This document shows, piece by piece, positions 1 to 7,310 of a stretch of DNA of 64,000 nt; within the stretch, counting starts at the first letter, position 1; each line of letters starts with the position of its first letter. This DNA is from Ricordea florida (Eukaryota > Cnidaria > Anthozoa > Corallimorpharia > Ricordeidae), in assembly GCA_949710005.1 (NCBI GenBank), contig OX453275.1:11246151-11310150 (forward strand). The letters run 5' to 3'. The notes under the pieces are model-generated. The model saw only the letters and a program-made list of their open reading frames with translations. It had not been told where the DNA came from and did not search any database. The translations under genes and the position numbers were made by a program.

Positions 1-2
1 TG

Positions 3-383
3 GGTGATATAAAAAAATTATCAGTAAAAGATGTTGAAAAATATTATAATCGATATCAGGCGGTATTAGGTAAGAAAATTAGTGGTGGATTAGTAGATTC
101 GTCTCTTCAATTAGTTTCTCAAGTAATTTCTTATGTGGTTCCCGTGGATGATATAGAAGCTCTTTGTGTAGATTTGAAGAATGATGACTTGGTTAATCGT
201 GAACTGACAAACATTGTAGGGCTCTTAGCATTGAAAGCAGGAAGATTAGCAGCACTTGCTAGCGGACTATTCCAGGTTGTTAAACATATTAAAATAGGTA
301 AAATACAACAAGTTACAAGTAAAAATATAGATGATTCCAACAAAACTGAGCAGGCTGCTGGTGGGTATGATACCGTCTACTAA
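3..383 (+). CDS. Conserved element protein of 181-192 aa, 5' end missing
   Basis: The frame is open from the window edge and matches the second half of the 181 aa product at 49208-49753 and of the 192 aa product at 21523-22101. No function recognised. The visible part is mostly helical, with a conserved stretch around DDLKNDDLVNRELTNIVG followed by an alanine/leucine-rich helix (GRLAALASG) and a polar tail ending DTVY. In the complete elements it directly follows the packaging ATPase and precedes the small membrane-protein genes, so a role in virion structure or assembly is plausible but is inference only. The internal ATG candidates are not the true start, because homology continues upstream to the window edge. 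Confidence 0.75.
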   Translation, partial: GDIKKLSVKDVEKYYNRYQAVLGKKISGGLVDSSLQLVSQVISYVVPVDDIEALCVDLKNDDLVNRELTNIVGLLALKAGRLAALASGLFQVVKHIKIGKIQQVTSKNIDDSNKTEQAAGGYDTVY

Positions 384-394
384 GCAGGATATGA

Positions 395-428
395 TTTAAA
401 GATTTCTTACTGATACAGTAAAAAAATT
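395..428 (+). promoter_or_regulatory. Element promoter-like motif
   Basis: TTTAAAGATTTCTTACTGAT, then AC, then an AGTAAAAAA-type stretch ending beside the ATG at 429. This is one of the best copies of a motif found before most genes of all three elements. It resembles a TATA-like core plus an A-rich initiator. Promoter function is inferred from position and conservation. Confidence 0.6.
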
Positions 429-881
429 ATGTCTGAAGAAGTAGAAGAAAGAACCGGAGGTGTTGATCAAATTACAATGGATACACCAAAAGATAATGTT
501 CCTAAAAAGAAAGAGAAAGATCCTAAAAAAGTTGCAGCTGGTAAGAAATTAGCTGAATATAATAAAAAAGCAAAAGAAGCGTTAGCCAGGGAGACCCTAC
601 GGGCCGCGGAGCAAATGAAACGTGAAGAAGAAACTAAAAATATAGAAGAAAATGAAAATAAAAATAGAGAGAGTGAATCTAAAGCATGGCTTCCAGAGCT
701 ATCTTTTACTACTGTATTATCCATTATTGGAATAGGTTTTACTACATTTGACATGTTTATGAGATACCGACAAAATAGAGAACCTACCCAACCACCTCAA
801 ACATCAAATATTTCTGTACTACAACCTCAACCAACTACAAAATCCACAGGACCAGCTCCTCTGAAAATAGGAATGTTATGA
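429..881 (+). CDS. Small membrane protein with a lysine-rich N-terminus (150 aa)
   Basis: Homologous to 22183-22596 and 49822-50289. An acidic N-terminus (MSEEVEE) leads into a very conserved lysine-rich stretch (KKVAAGKKLAEYNKKAKEAL, residues about 36-55), a charged coiled-coil-like segment, one hydrophobic segment (about residues 95-112) ending in FDMFMRYR, and a proline/glutamine-rich tail. The arrangement suggests a single-pass membrane protein with a basic, possibly DNA- or capsid-facing, N-terminal part. No family recognised. A short GC-rich hairpin (CCCTACGGG, 595-603) interrupts the region before the membrane segment and stays in frame. The start is set by homology and by the promoter-like motif that abuts the ATG. 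Confidence 0.8.
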   Translation: MSEEVEERTGGVDQITMDTPKDNVPKKKEKDPKKVAAGKKLAEYNKKAKEALARETLRAAEQMKREEETKNIEENENKNRESESKAWLPELSFTTVLSIIGIGFTTFDMFMRYRQNREPTQPPQTSNISVLQPQPTTKSTGPAPLKIGML

Positions 882-909
882 TGTGATTTGCTTCGAGGTC
901 CTAAAGGGG

Positions 910-944
910 TCTAAAGGTTTCTTACTGATACAGTAAAAAAAATT
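910..944 (+). promoter_or_regulatory. Element promoter-like motif
   Basis: TCTAAAGGTTTCTTACTGAT, then AC, then AGTAAAAAAAATT directly before the ATG at 945. Nearly identical to the copy at 395-428. Confidence 0.6.
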
Positions 945-1163
945 ATGTCAACTGAAAACAAACTTGTGAAAACTGTTACTGATTCTGCAGTCCTTATCGG
1001 ATTAGCAGCTGGTGTTGGTTATGTAGCTAAAAAGGTTATGAAAGAATCATTTATGAACGATCCCTCCTCAAGTATTACAAATTATGCTAAATGGGTAGCT
1101 GTCCTATCTGGTAGTATGTACCTAAAAACATATTTAGAGGATCAAAAGATTTTACCAAATTAA
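945..1163 (+). CDS. 72 aa membrane protein
   Basis: The best conserved small gene of the elements. The copies at 22640-22858 and 50323-50541 differ at only a few residues. The product has two hydrophobic segments, one around VLIGLAAGVGYVAKK (residues 16-30) and one around WVAVLSGSMYLKTYL (50-64), separated by the polar DPSSSITNYAK. This predicts a small two-helix membrane protein. No family recognised. Its place among other membrane-protein genes, after capsid and ATPase genes, suggests a virion membrane or assembly role, which is inference. Confidence 0.8.
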   Translation: MSTENKLVKTVTDSAVLIGLAAGVGYVAKKVMKESFMNDPSSSITNYAKWVAVLSGSMYLKTYLEDQKILPN

Positions 1164-1177
1164 GGATTTATAGACCT

Positions 1178-1190
1178 GAGCGAAGCGAAG
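1178..1190. repeat. GAGCGAAGCGAAG short GC-rich repeat
   Basis: The same 13 bases occur at 53178-53190 inside the 545 aa gene of element 3. Here they lie between two genes. See the finding on GC-rich inserts. Confidence 0.6.
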
Positions 1191-1194
1191 AAAC

Positions 1195-1587
1195 ATGGCA
1201 ACAATAGCAATGATGTTTGGAGGAGCTATATTGAATGCAACCGCCTTTGTTGGTGGATCATATCTTGCAAAATATCTCTCAGGTGATAAAACAGATACAG
1301 AGAAAATAAGACACGATAAGGCATTAGAAAAATATCAAAAAGATTATGCAACATTTCAGGAAAATAGACAGAAACTAATTGATTGGAAAGTAAAACAAAA
1401 GTATGATAAATACCAAGCCTCAAAAAATATTTATAATACCGATGAAGCTTTGAAATTGTATAGTCAGACACATGAACCAAAATTCTCTGATTATTATAGA
1501 CCTAGTGACAATCAAAAGATGGGTGAAATGGCATATGTAGGTGGTGGTATGTTAGCGTTGGGATATATGACTAGTAAATTATTTTAG
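1195..1587 (+). CDS. 130 aa membrane protein with a charged central helix
   Basis: Homologous to 22858-23256 and 50548-50946. A hydrophobic, glycine/alanine-rich N-terminus (MMFGGAILNATAFVGGSYLA) is followed by a long charged helix (IRHDKALEKYQKDYATFQENRQK), a conserved block EPKFSDYY.PSD, and a C-terminal hydrophobic segment (MAYVGGGMLALGYMTSKLF). It looks like a membrane protein anchored at both ends with an amphipathic or coiled-coil middle. Function unknown. In element 2 its ATG overlaps the stop of the 72 aa gene (TAATG), and in element 3 it starts 6 bp later. Here the gap is 31 bp and holds a GAGCGAAGCGAAG insert. Confidence 0.8.
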   Translation: MATIAMMFGGAILNATAFVGGSYLAKYLSGDKTDTEKIRHDKALEKYQKDYATFQENRQKLIDWKVKQKYDKYQASKNIYNTDEALKLYSQTHEPKFSDYYRPSDNQKMGEMAYVGGGMLALGYMTSKLF

Positions 1588-1644
1588 GTAATTGTGTGAT
1601 TAGTTTGCTTCGCGGCTCTAAGGAGGTCTAATGCTCTGCAGCGG

Positions 1645-1687
1645 CGTGCTTTGCACGTTTAAAGATTTCTTACTGATTAGTAAAAAA
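1645..1687 (+). promoter_or_regulatory. GC hairpin plus element promoter-like motif
   Basis: A perfect small palindrome (CGTGCTTTGCACG, 1645-1657) directly adjoins TTTAAAGATTTCTTACTGAT and TAGTAAAAAA just before the ATG at 1690. The equivalent site in element 3 (50965-50994) has the motif without the hairpin, so the hairpin is an insertion. Confidence 0.55.
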
Positions 1688-1689
1688 TC

Positions 1690-2886
1690 ATGGCAGAAAG
1701 AGGAGATATACCAGACTTTGAACCAACTGATCTAGACGATGATGTTGATCGAGAAAATATGGAAATGGATCCAATATCATTAACCACCAGTCTAATTAAC
1801 CCTGATGATGAGGAAGAAACTTCATTTGGCGGTAGGAATTATGAGAAGGAGGGTGCTATACCTAAATTACCTAGTGAGAAATATGATGATAGGAGAGAAG
1901 CGATAAAATATATCAAACGTATATTTCCCAATTTCAACCCTTTGGATTCTCCATTTACAGCAGAATGGGATGAGTATGGTAATTTGAGGGTTAAATTGAG
2001 TAATCAGAAAAATGCTGTAGGACATATATTGATTGATAAAAACGATGAAATAAAAGTTGATAATTTACCAATCACCTTCAGAAAAGCTCTAGGTTCTGAT
2101 TATGAATCCATGCTTATAAAAAATAATAATCTTTTATCACAATTGAATGAAGCTAATGAACAAAATATGGAATTACTTAATGTAGTACAAGGATTGGAAG
2201 CAACCACAAAAGTATATCCTATGGAGATTAGTCGATATGAACAAAAAGAAAAAGAAATACGTCAATTCGCTGAGAAACAACAAGTGGAAAAAACGGAAAT
2301 GAAAAGTCTTTTTGATGCAACTGTTAAGCAGAATATAGAATTAAAAATACAGAAAGATAAACTTTTGAATGAAATGAATGTATACAAAGATGAAATAGAC
2401 AAATATAAGAAGGATAAATCCAATTTAACAATGTTAGAACGTAGTAATGAAAGATTACAAGCTGAAATTGTTAAATTCAGAGAACTAACAAGAAAGAGTA
2501 TTATTTACAACCAAGAACAAATAGCTGATCTGGAGAGTAAAAATGAAGAAATACTTAAAAATCTACCATTACGAGAACGTGTGAAGGCTATCTTCAAAAA
2601 GTATGGTTTTACAGTATTTGCAGTTGTGAGTGCTGTTGGTGTAGTAATTGGTGTTATCGTTTCTAATCTTTCCAAAGGTCTAGCCAAATTGGGTAAAGGT
2701 GTTAGTAATGGTTTGAAAACGATTGGTAAAACACTAGGTGAAATATTGCCTGGAATGGTTGGAGCGATTGTAAGCTTTCTGTTCAAAACAGCGGGCGAGG
2801 TCATTGGGTTTTTAGGTAAGAATGCTTGGCTTTTGATAATGGCTGTGGTTCTATATTTTGTGGAAAGGGTAAAGAAGAGTCGATAA
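1690..2886 (+). CDS. Coiled-coil protein with a hydrophobic C-terminal region (398 aa)
   Basis: Homologous to 23665-24711 and 51002-52234. An acidic, disordered N-terminus is followed by a globular part (residues about 60-130), a long coiled coil (about 135-285, rich in E, K, Q and L heptads), and a strongly conserved C-terminal 105 residues. The latter start LRERVKAIFKKYGF and contain three hydrophobic segments (about 305-327, 354-375 and 379-393) linked by glycine/lysine-rich repeats (SKGLAKLGKGVSNGLK). The segment alternation resembles membrane-inserting or membrane-lytic proteins, but I recognise no family and assign no function. The N-terminal part contains the motif RNYEKEGAIPK, also present in a related form in the element 2 copy and in the element 2 polymerase. 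Confidence 0.8.
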   Translation: MAERGDIPDFEPTDLDDDVDRENMEMDPISLTTSLINPDDEEETSFGGRNYEKEGAIPKLPSEKYDDRREAIKYIKRIFPNFNPLDSPFTAEWDEYGNLRVKLSNQKNAVGHILIDKNDEIKVDNLPITFRKALGSDYESMLIKNNNLLSQLNEANEQNMELLNVVQGLEATTKVYPMEISRYEQKEKEIRQFAEKQQVEKTEMKSLFDATVKQNIELKIQKDKLLNEMNVYKDEIDKYKKDKSNLTMLERSNERLQAEIVKFRELTRKSIIYNQEQIADLESKNEEILKNLPLRERVKAIFKKYGFTVFAVVSAVGVVIGVIVSNLSKGLAKLGKGVSNGLKTIGKTLGEILPGMVGAIVSFLFKTAGEVIGFLGKNAWLLIMAVVLYFVERVKKSR

Positions 2887-2905
2887 CAAAACCCTCCCGA
2901 ATTCA

Positions 2906-2939
2906 TTTAAAGATATCATGTTGATCAGTAAAATACAAT
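2906..2939 (+). promoter_or_regulatory. Element promoter-like motif
   Basis: TTTAAAGATATCATGTTGAT, then an AGTAAAATACAAT stretch abutting the ATG at 2940. A divergent copy of the shared motif; the element 3 equivalent lies at 52239-52273. Confidence 0.5.
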
Positions 2940-3554
2940 ATGGATGACTACAATAGAATTTATCCTAATGTGCCTGTTAATTCAGACCCGAGTTCCTCAT
3001 TTCAGTCGGTTAATTTCAGACTACAAAAGTCATGCGAAGTACTACAAAATCTGGAGAAGGAAATTAAACATTATGAGGATGTTAGGAAAAAATACAATAG
3101 AGCAAGAGGTATATTTACAAAAATAAGTGTTAGTAGTGGGGTGTTTTCAGTTATCCTATCTGCAAGTGGATTGGGTACCTCTCTTACTGGTTTTGGTGCT
3201 GTTGTTGGTATCCCATTAGGTGTTGTTGGTGGCTTTTGTGGGGGAATATCGGTTGGATTCGGTGCGGCTTCTAAACGACTTTCCCATAAAGTTAGTAAAC
3301 ATGAACAGACAGTTTCTCTAGCAAAAGCAAAAGTAAACACCATTCACGACTTGGTTTCAAAGGCTCTGAAAGATAACGCAATCTCTGACCAAGAATTTTC
3401 TCTAATTTTATCAGAAGTTGAAAAGTTTGAAAAACTAAAACTCGAAATCCGCCAAAAAAACAGGAAAGATACAGAAAAAAACTTAAATATGAATCAGATA
3501 AGAACAGAGGTTCGAGCGGAAATATTAAAGGAGTTAACAGCTCCCGCACTTTGA
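2940..3554 (+). CDS. Glycine-rich hydrophobic membrane protein (204 aa)
   Basis: Homologous to 24749-25339 and 52274-52870. The N-terminus carries the conserved MDDYNRIYP pattern. A charged helix ends in RKKYNRARGIFTKIS, followed by about 50 glycine/serine-rich hydrophobic residues (about 62-115, with LGTSLTGFGAVVGIPLGVVGG). A basic helical domain ending in a conserved YNRARG-to-KLSK-type frame continues to the C-terminus (SKHEQTVSLAKAKVNTI, SKALKDNAISDQEFS). The hydrophobic hairpin between charged helices recalls pore-forming or membrane-remodelling proteins such as the apolipoprotein-L class, but that is only a resemblance. Function unknown. Confidence 0.8.
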   Translation: MDDYNRIYPNVPVNSDPSSSFQSVNFRLQKSCEVLQNLEKEIKHYEDVRKKYNRARGIFTKISVSSGVFSVILSASGLGTSLTGFGAVVGIPLGVVGGFCGGISVGFGAASKRLSHKVSKHEQTVSLAKAKVNTIHDLVSKALKDNAISDQEFSLILSEVEKFEKLKLEIRQKNRKDTEKNLNMNQIRTEVRAEILKELTAPAL

Positions 3555-3597
3555 AAATTTCATATGAGAGAACTGATGTAGGATGTAATTGTTTTGC
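3552..3597 (+). other. Conserved noncoding segment after the 204 aa gene
   Basis: TGAAAATTTCATATGAGA, then A/GAACTGATGT and a T-rich run ending TTTTGC(A/T)G, is present at this exact place in all three elements (25336-25383; 52868-52914) although no long reading frame covers it. The end looks like a 3' splice site or pyrimidine tract. Role unknown. Confidence 0.55.
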
Positions 3598-3657
3598 TGG
3601 TGTTAGAAAAGAACGGTATTGATTTAAAAGCATCATATTATCAATGTAAATAATAAG

Positions 3658-5172
3658 ATGGGCTTACTTAATGATTTTAGAAATAAATATCCAAAGGCTG
3701 ATCAAGGTCAATTCGAAGTTGTAGCTGATCCTTATGGAGGATATATTAAGTGGAAAGTTAATGGAACAACAATAATGTCTTATGATGATCCTACAGGAAA
3801 AACATGGACTGATGACCTATCACCTCGTTTGAAAAAAATTTTATGGAAAGATTTAGGATTGGATGATCCTTCGGGGTTTACCTCTGATGAATTGAGTTCA
3901 TTCCCAAAGAGTTTAACTATAACCAATCGATCTTATCCAATACCCGCTATTGACTTTGATGACTTTTCAACTGATATAACAAAAATGCTAACCTATCTGG
4001 ATATATACGTGTCAAATACTAAGAAATTTACAGCAAAGATGCGTGATGTTTTTACCAATCAAGTTGTTACTTTCAAGTTTGGAAAGCAAAGTAGAAAATG
4101 GTTGAACGCCCCTGATATGAATTATTGGCCACAACAACTTAACTTTGCAGTTTGGTGTGCAACATCTGGTTGTGGTATAAGTCCTTTTGAAAGTCTAAAT
4201 TATCCTAAAGTAGTAAATAGCTTCATTAAGTTTCATATATATTTCACAATAAGGCGGATATTATATGAATTAAGCCTTCCCTTACCTGATGAGCAACCTT
4301 TTGTAATAAATAATAATCCCTATAGTAAAGTAGCATATCAACGTTTGTGTGCAGAATTTAGCATATCAAAAAACTCAGACTTTAGATGGAAAGGTGGAAG
4401 AAATGGAGGATTAGGAGATATATTCCTTGATTATGGTGAAGGATATCATGGAAAAGGAGGGGGATATCAAAATGTACATATTATAAGGAATTATGATCAT
4501 GAAGCAGATCAATGGCCTGGTGAAGGTGGTAAATTTGCTGATGAAGGTGGAAAGAAAGAAAAAGGTGACCTAATCTCATTCATTCGTAATGATGACTTTG
4601 CTGATTTCAAATATGGTTGGTTTATCCCAACAAGTGGACATGGACTCACTAAAGCTGGACTTGGTAGATTGAATCGATCCGCTGAAGCTTTTGTTTACTG
4701 TATATTGGGAGCTCAAGTTAACACTAGAAATTCGATTTATGGTAATGGTGGTGGGGCGATTGAGACACAACAAGAATTCTTGGCTTTATTTGAAAGTAGT
4801 GTGATCGAGAATGACATTTCCAATTCCATCCAAAGATATCAATTAGCTGTACAAGAAGCGAAATTACGACTTGATTTAGCTATCGCTCCTGGTGTATGGT
4901 TAATGCCAAGTAATATGATAATCAACACTGAAAGCGTGACTGGATTTAACAACAAACTTATGAAAGCTAGTAATGATATGAATTTTGGAGTGAACAATTC
5001 CCTAAACACTGAAGCAAAACAGGTTGGAATAAGTCATAACTTAGGATCTTCAAAGGTAAAGTTACCTCATATTCGCCTGGAAGGCAAGGCCAGCTTCGCT
5101 GATAGAACTGAAACGAAGAAAAACCCGAAGGAACCAAAACCCTTAATGAAAACAGACTCAACGAAACATTAA
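3658..5172 (+). CDS. Large conserved element protein, copy lacking its C-terminal anchor (504 aa)
   Basis: Homologous to 25432-27030 (532 aa) and 52975-54612 (545 aa). The N-terminus has the conserved pattern DFRN.YPK...FGGY.KWKVNGTTIMS.DDP. The middle holds WPQQLN.AVWCATSGCG and YFTIRRI.YE, and the C-terminal half has AFVYCILGAQVNTR.S and QLAVQEAKLRLDLAIAPG.WLMPSN. I recognise no family. The other two copies end with a hydrophobic segment followed by a terminal FR, so they are probably membrane-anchored or virion-surface proteins. Here homology breaks near 5070, beside a GCCTGGAAGGC palindrome (5075-5085), and the frame ends early. The codons for the anchor survive at 5211-5261 but are not joined to this frame. 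The copy is therefore probably a truncated or damaged gene. Confidence 0.75.
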   Translation: MGLLNDFRNKYPKADQGQFEVVADPYGGYIKWKVNGTTIMSYDDPTGKTWTDDLSPRLKKILWKDLGLDDPSGFTSDELSSFPKSLTITNRSYPIPAIDFDDFSTDITKMLTYLDIYVSNTKKFTAKMRDVFTNQVVTFKFGKQSRKWLNAPDMNYWPQQLNFAVWCATSGCGISPFESLNYPKVVNSFIKFHIYFTIRRILYELSLPLPDEQPFVINNNPYSKVAYQRLCAEFSISKNSDFRWKGGRNGGLGDIFLDYGEGYHGKGGGYQNVHIIRNYDHEADQWPGEGGKFADEGGKKEKGDLISFIRNDDFADFKYGWFIPTSGHGLTKAGLGRLNRSAEAFVYCILGAQVNTRNSIYGNGGGAIETQQEFLALFESSVIENDISNSIQRYQLAVQEAKLRLDLAIAPGVWLMPSNMIINTESVTGFNNKLMKASNDMNFGVNNSLNTEAKQVGISHNLGSSKVKLPHIRLEGKASFADRTETKKNPKEPKPLMKTDSTKH

Positions 5173-5210
5173 AATAATATTGACACAACGCAGCATGAAA
5201 AGAATATATA

Positions 5211-5261
5211 TTAGCATTTATAGTTGTCGCTGGTGGATTAGCGTGGTATCTATTTCGGTAG
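5211..5261 (+). pseudogene. Detached C-terminal anchor remnant of the 504 aa gene
   Basis: A short open stretch encodes a hydrophobic segment ending WYLFR and a stop, matching the C-terminal end of the element 3 homologue at 54560-54612. It lies 38 bp past the stop of the 504 aa frame, so this copy has lost the anchor by an upstream frame change or stop. Confidence 0.65.
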
Positions 5262-5268
5262 ATGACTG

Positions 5269-5360
5269 TTTTTTTTTCAGCTTACGCGTAAGTCGTTTTT
5301 TATCACAATTTAATTAACATAACATTTTTTTTTCAGCTTACGCGTAAGTCGTTTTTTATA
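5269..5360. repeat. Two direct copies of a T-run/palindrome unit
   Basis: The unit is a run of T, then CAGCTTACGCGTAAGTCG, then TTTTTTAT, and it occurs at about 5269-5300 and 5328-5360. The core AGCTTACGCGTAAG is close to a perfect palindrome. It lies between the 504 aa gene and the 211 aa gene, where element 3 has unrelated sequence. Confidence 0.6.
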
Positions 5361-5398
5361 GAAAATTTAAAAAGATGAATATGAAGTAATCAAACAAA

Positions 5399-6034
5399 AT
5401 GTTGAGCATTACCATGTACGAGTCTGAAACTAGGGTGTATTTGGATCCTCCACTGAAAAATCTTCGTGAGATACAACTCCTGGATTGTAATATAAAAACT
5501 AAAAGATTGATTAATTTTAAGGATCAACAGATATTATTCAATGATAAGAATAAGGGCTTCATAATAATTCAACCCGGTACATATTCGCTTCGTGATATTC
5601 AATCGATCTTTCTTAATGATACTGATAGGGCAAAGATAACAATAATTGAGACTGATACTGTTAACTATCTATATTCAAATAAGAACTTCAACATTAAACT
5701 TACTAGAGGGTTGTCGATTGGTTTAGGGGTGCCTGAAGTCATAAATCCGGGTGAATTATACCCCATAAATATTCAGATTAGGGAACCGCTGAGACTTATG
5801 TGTAGTATAGTGGATAATAAGTCTTCATATATGAATAAAACCAAATATGGAGAACTTTTGAAACTCTCACCATCACGCCTACTTGCAAACATACCCTCAA
5901 AGGATTATCCAACAATTCCAGTTCAAAAATATGAGACCCTAATAAACCACTTTGATTTAACCATATTAGACAATGAATGGAAAAAACTTGATCTTAAGGG
6001 TTCTCCCATAACTTTTAGTTTTAGATTTAGATAA
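5399..6034 (+). CDS. Putative minor capsid protein (211 aa)
   Basis: Same length and closely similar to 27580-28215 and 54837-55472. The sequence is beta-strand-rich, with conserved blocks YLDPPLKNLREIQLLDCN, a short IQPGTYSL segment, PINIQI.EPL.LMCS.VDN, and a C-terminal SLINHFDLTILDNEWEKLDL-type block followed by SPITFS.RFR. A 200-residue beta protein that follows the other virion genes and ends this way resembles the single-jelly-roll minor capsid (penton-like) proteins known in Polinton-type elements. I infer that role from length, composition and location, not from a signature. The start fits the upstream TTTAAAAAGATG and ATCAAACAAA sequence, which is nearly identical before the element 3 copy. 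Confidence 0.6.
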   Translation: MLSITMYESETRVYLDPPLKNLREIQLLDCNIKTKRLINFKDQQILFNDKNKGFIIIQPGTYSLRDIQSIFLNDTDRAKITIIETDTVNYLYSNKNFNIKLTRGLSIGLGVPEVINPGELYPINIQIREPLRLMCSIVDNKSSYMNKTKYGELLKLSPSRLLANIPSKDYPTIPVQKYETLINHFDLTILDNEWKKLDLKGSPITFSFRFR

Positions 6035-6043
6035 ATTTTTTTT

Positions 6044-6077
6044 GTTATGTAACACATAAAGGTGTTATACAACATAA
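6044..6077. terminator. Hairpin between convergent genes
   Basis: An inverted repeat (GTTATGTAACAC ... GGTGTTATACAACATAA) after a T-run sits between the + strand 211 aa gene and the - strand accessory gene. The same kind of hairpin is at 28225-28258, 55479-55512 and 23261-23298, always between convergent genes. Transcript-end function is inferred. Confidence 0.5.
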
Positions 6078-6087
6078 TTAGTTTTAA

Positions 6088-6698
6088 TTAATCTTCACCC
6101 CATAACTCTTTCAAAAACTTTAACTCCTCGATATTAATACACCAATCTAAATATCTAGATGGATTCCAAGCTATAATCATTAAATCATCATACAAACTTT
6201 TATAAAATTTACTTTTATGTAATATCTTATCTTCATTTACATATATAATAACATATAATAAATCAACAATAAAATTTTTATCAAACTTATTAATACTACA
6301 TTCCTTATCATAATAACCATAATAACCATAATATTCACCATAATCATCAAAATATTCATCATTAAAAGGGTGATAAAATTCTTTTATCCATTTTTTATAA
6401 TCTTCATTAGCACAATTTAATAAATTTTTTACAAACTTATCAACACATATACCATTTACACCAAAATTTATATCATCGTGATAACTAATACTGATTTCAT
6501 CACAATAATTAACATAATCATTATTATTATTATACATAATTTTAAAAAAATATAACTATTTTGTTCATTAATAAAACAACGATTTTTTGATATCTTTTTT
6601 AAAAAATCTTCATTTATTGACTCTATAAAATCATAAAAACCTAGTCTTTTATTATTATAATAGTCAAAAGTAAGAAATATTTTTCCGTTATTTCGCAT
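6088..6698 (-). pseudogene. AW(N/H)PSR-motif accessory gene, frameshifted
   Basis: Two overlapping minus-strand frames (6468-6698 and 6088-6537) together match the single 167 aa gene of element 2 at 28259-28762. The second part carries the hallmark AWNPSRYLDWC, seen as AWHPSRVMDWC in element 2, a pattern I associate with uncharacterised proteins of large DNA viruses. The frames switch around a run of seven A (T on the coding strand) at 6544-6550. This may be a disabling frameshift, a sequencing error in the homopolymer, or slippage. The region is very AT-rich with long N/Y/D runs. Function unknown; no equivalent in element 3. Confidence 0.6.
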
Positions 6699-6749
6699 AA
6701 TTTTTAGTTCTTCAATTTTATTTTATATTTTATATCTTTAAATCATAAT

Positions 6750-7193
6750 TCATTTTTTAATTTTACATTCTTTACAATGTGCTTTCTGTTTTTTATGTTC
6801 ACATATTTGTGATCCTCCACATTCTTTACAATGTGTTCTCTGTCTTTCGTGTATACATAATTGCGACCCACCACAATCTTTACAATGTGTTTTCTGTTTG
6901 TTGTGTATACAAAATTGTGATCCTTTACATTCTTTACAAAAATACTTAATTTTTTCGTGTATACATAATTGAGACCCACAACACTCTTTACAAAAATATT
7001 TACACTTTTTATGGATACAATAATATTTATTATTGATAGTGTCTTTTTTAATTTCATTAATAATTTCCTCCTCTGAAAATTTTTTAATACTTTTAATTAA
7101 ATTTTCTTTATTCATTTTTGATCGTCCTTTAATTTTCAACTCTTTTGCAATATTTTTTAATTGATGAAAATTTAAATTTTTTACTTGTTCCAT
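6750..7193 (-). CDS. SAP/Rho_N-like plus Cys/His-repeat protein (147 aa)
   Basis: The N-terminal 45 residues form a SAP/Rho_N-like helix pair (LKNIAKELKIKGRSKMNKE), a nucleic-acid-binding type. The rest is a tandem repeat of about 17 residues with the pattern C.H.K.K..C.EC.GSQ.C.H, with about six units from residue 55 on. Paired Cys/His positions suggest small zinc knots, similar in style to EsV-1-7-like repeat proteins of large DNA viruses; the family link is tentative. The gene is the outermost at the right end and reads inward from the terminal repeat, as do 28865-29323 and 55517-55915. Upstream, AAATCTTTAAACCAC on the plus strand gives the shared TTTAAAG promoter-like motif on the coding strand. 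Confidence 0.75.
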   Translation of the reverse strand: MEQVKNLNFHQLKNIAKELKIKGRSKMNKENLIKSIKKFSEEEIINEIKKDTINNKYYCIHKKCKYFCKECCGSQLCIHEKIKYFCKECKGSQFCIHNKQKTHCKDCGGSQLCIHERQRTHCKECGGSQICEHKKQKAHCKECKIKK

Positions 7194-7248
7194 ATTTCAT
7201 AAAATTATTTTAAATCTTTAAACCACAATTCATTTTTTTGTTAAATTC

Positions 7249-7297
7249 AATAAATATTAAAATCATCTTACAAAAATAAATATTAAAATCATCTTAT
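7249..7297. repeat. Two 22-bp direct repeats in the probable right terminal repeat
   Basis: AATAAATATTAAAATCATCTTA occurs twice in register, starting at 7249 and 7276 (22 bases; core ATTAAAATCATCTTA). It lies between the Cys/His gene and host sequence. Confidence 0.5.
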
Positions 7298-7310
7298 TTT
7301 TACGGTAACA

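Larger units (their letters stand above)
1..7310. mobile_element. Element 1: right part of a Polinton/Maverick-like element, cut by the window start
   Basis: The genes here occur in the same order and orientation as in the two complete elements of this window (the 181-192 aa protein, 150, 72 and 130 aa membrane proteins, 398, 204, 504 and 211 aa proteins, then minus-strand accessory genes ending with the Cys/His-repeat gene). Polymerase, integrase, major capsid and ATPase genes would lie to the left, outside the window. The right terminal repeat cannot be delimited because its partner is not visible. By analogy with elements 2 and 3, whose inner repeat edge lies at the start codon of the Cys/His gene, it should begin near 7190. 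The outer end near 7310 is a guess. By eye the genes are closer to element 3 than to element 2. Confidence 0.8.

Noticed and set aside
6750..7193. Tandem Cys/His-coding repeats considered as a CRISPR-like or satellite array
   Set aside because: The repetition is at the protein level with varied codons, in one open frame conserved in three elements.
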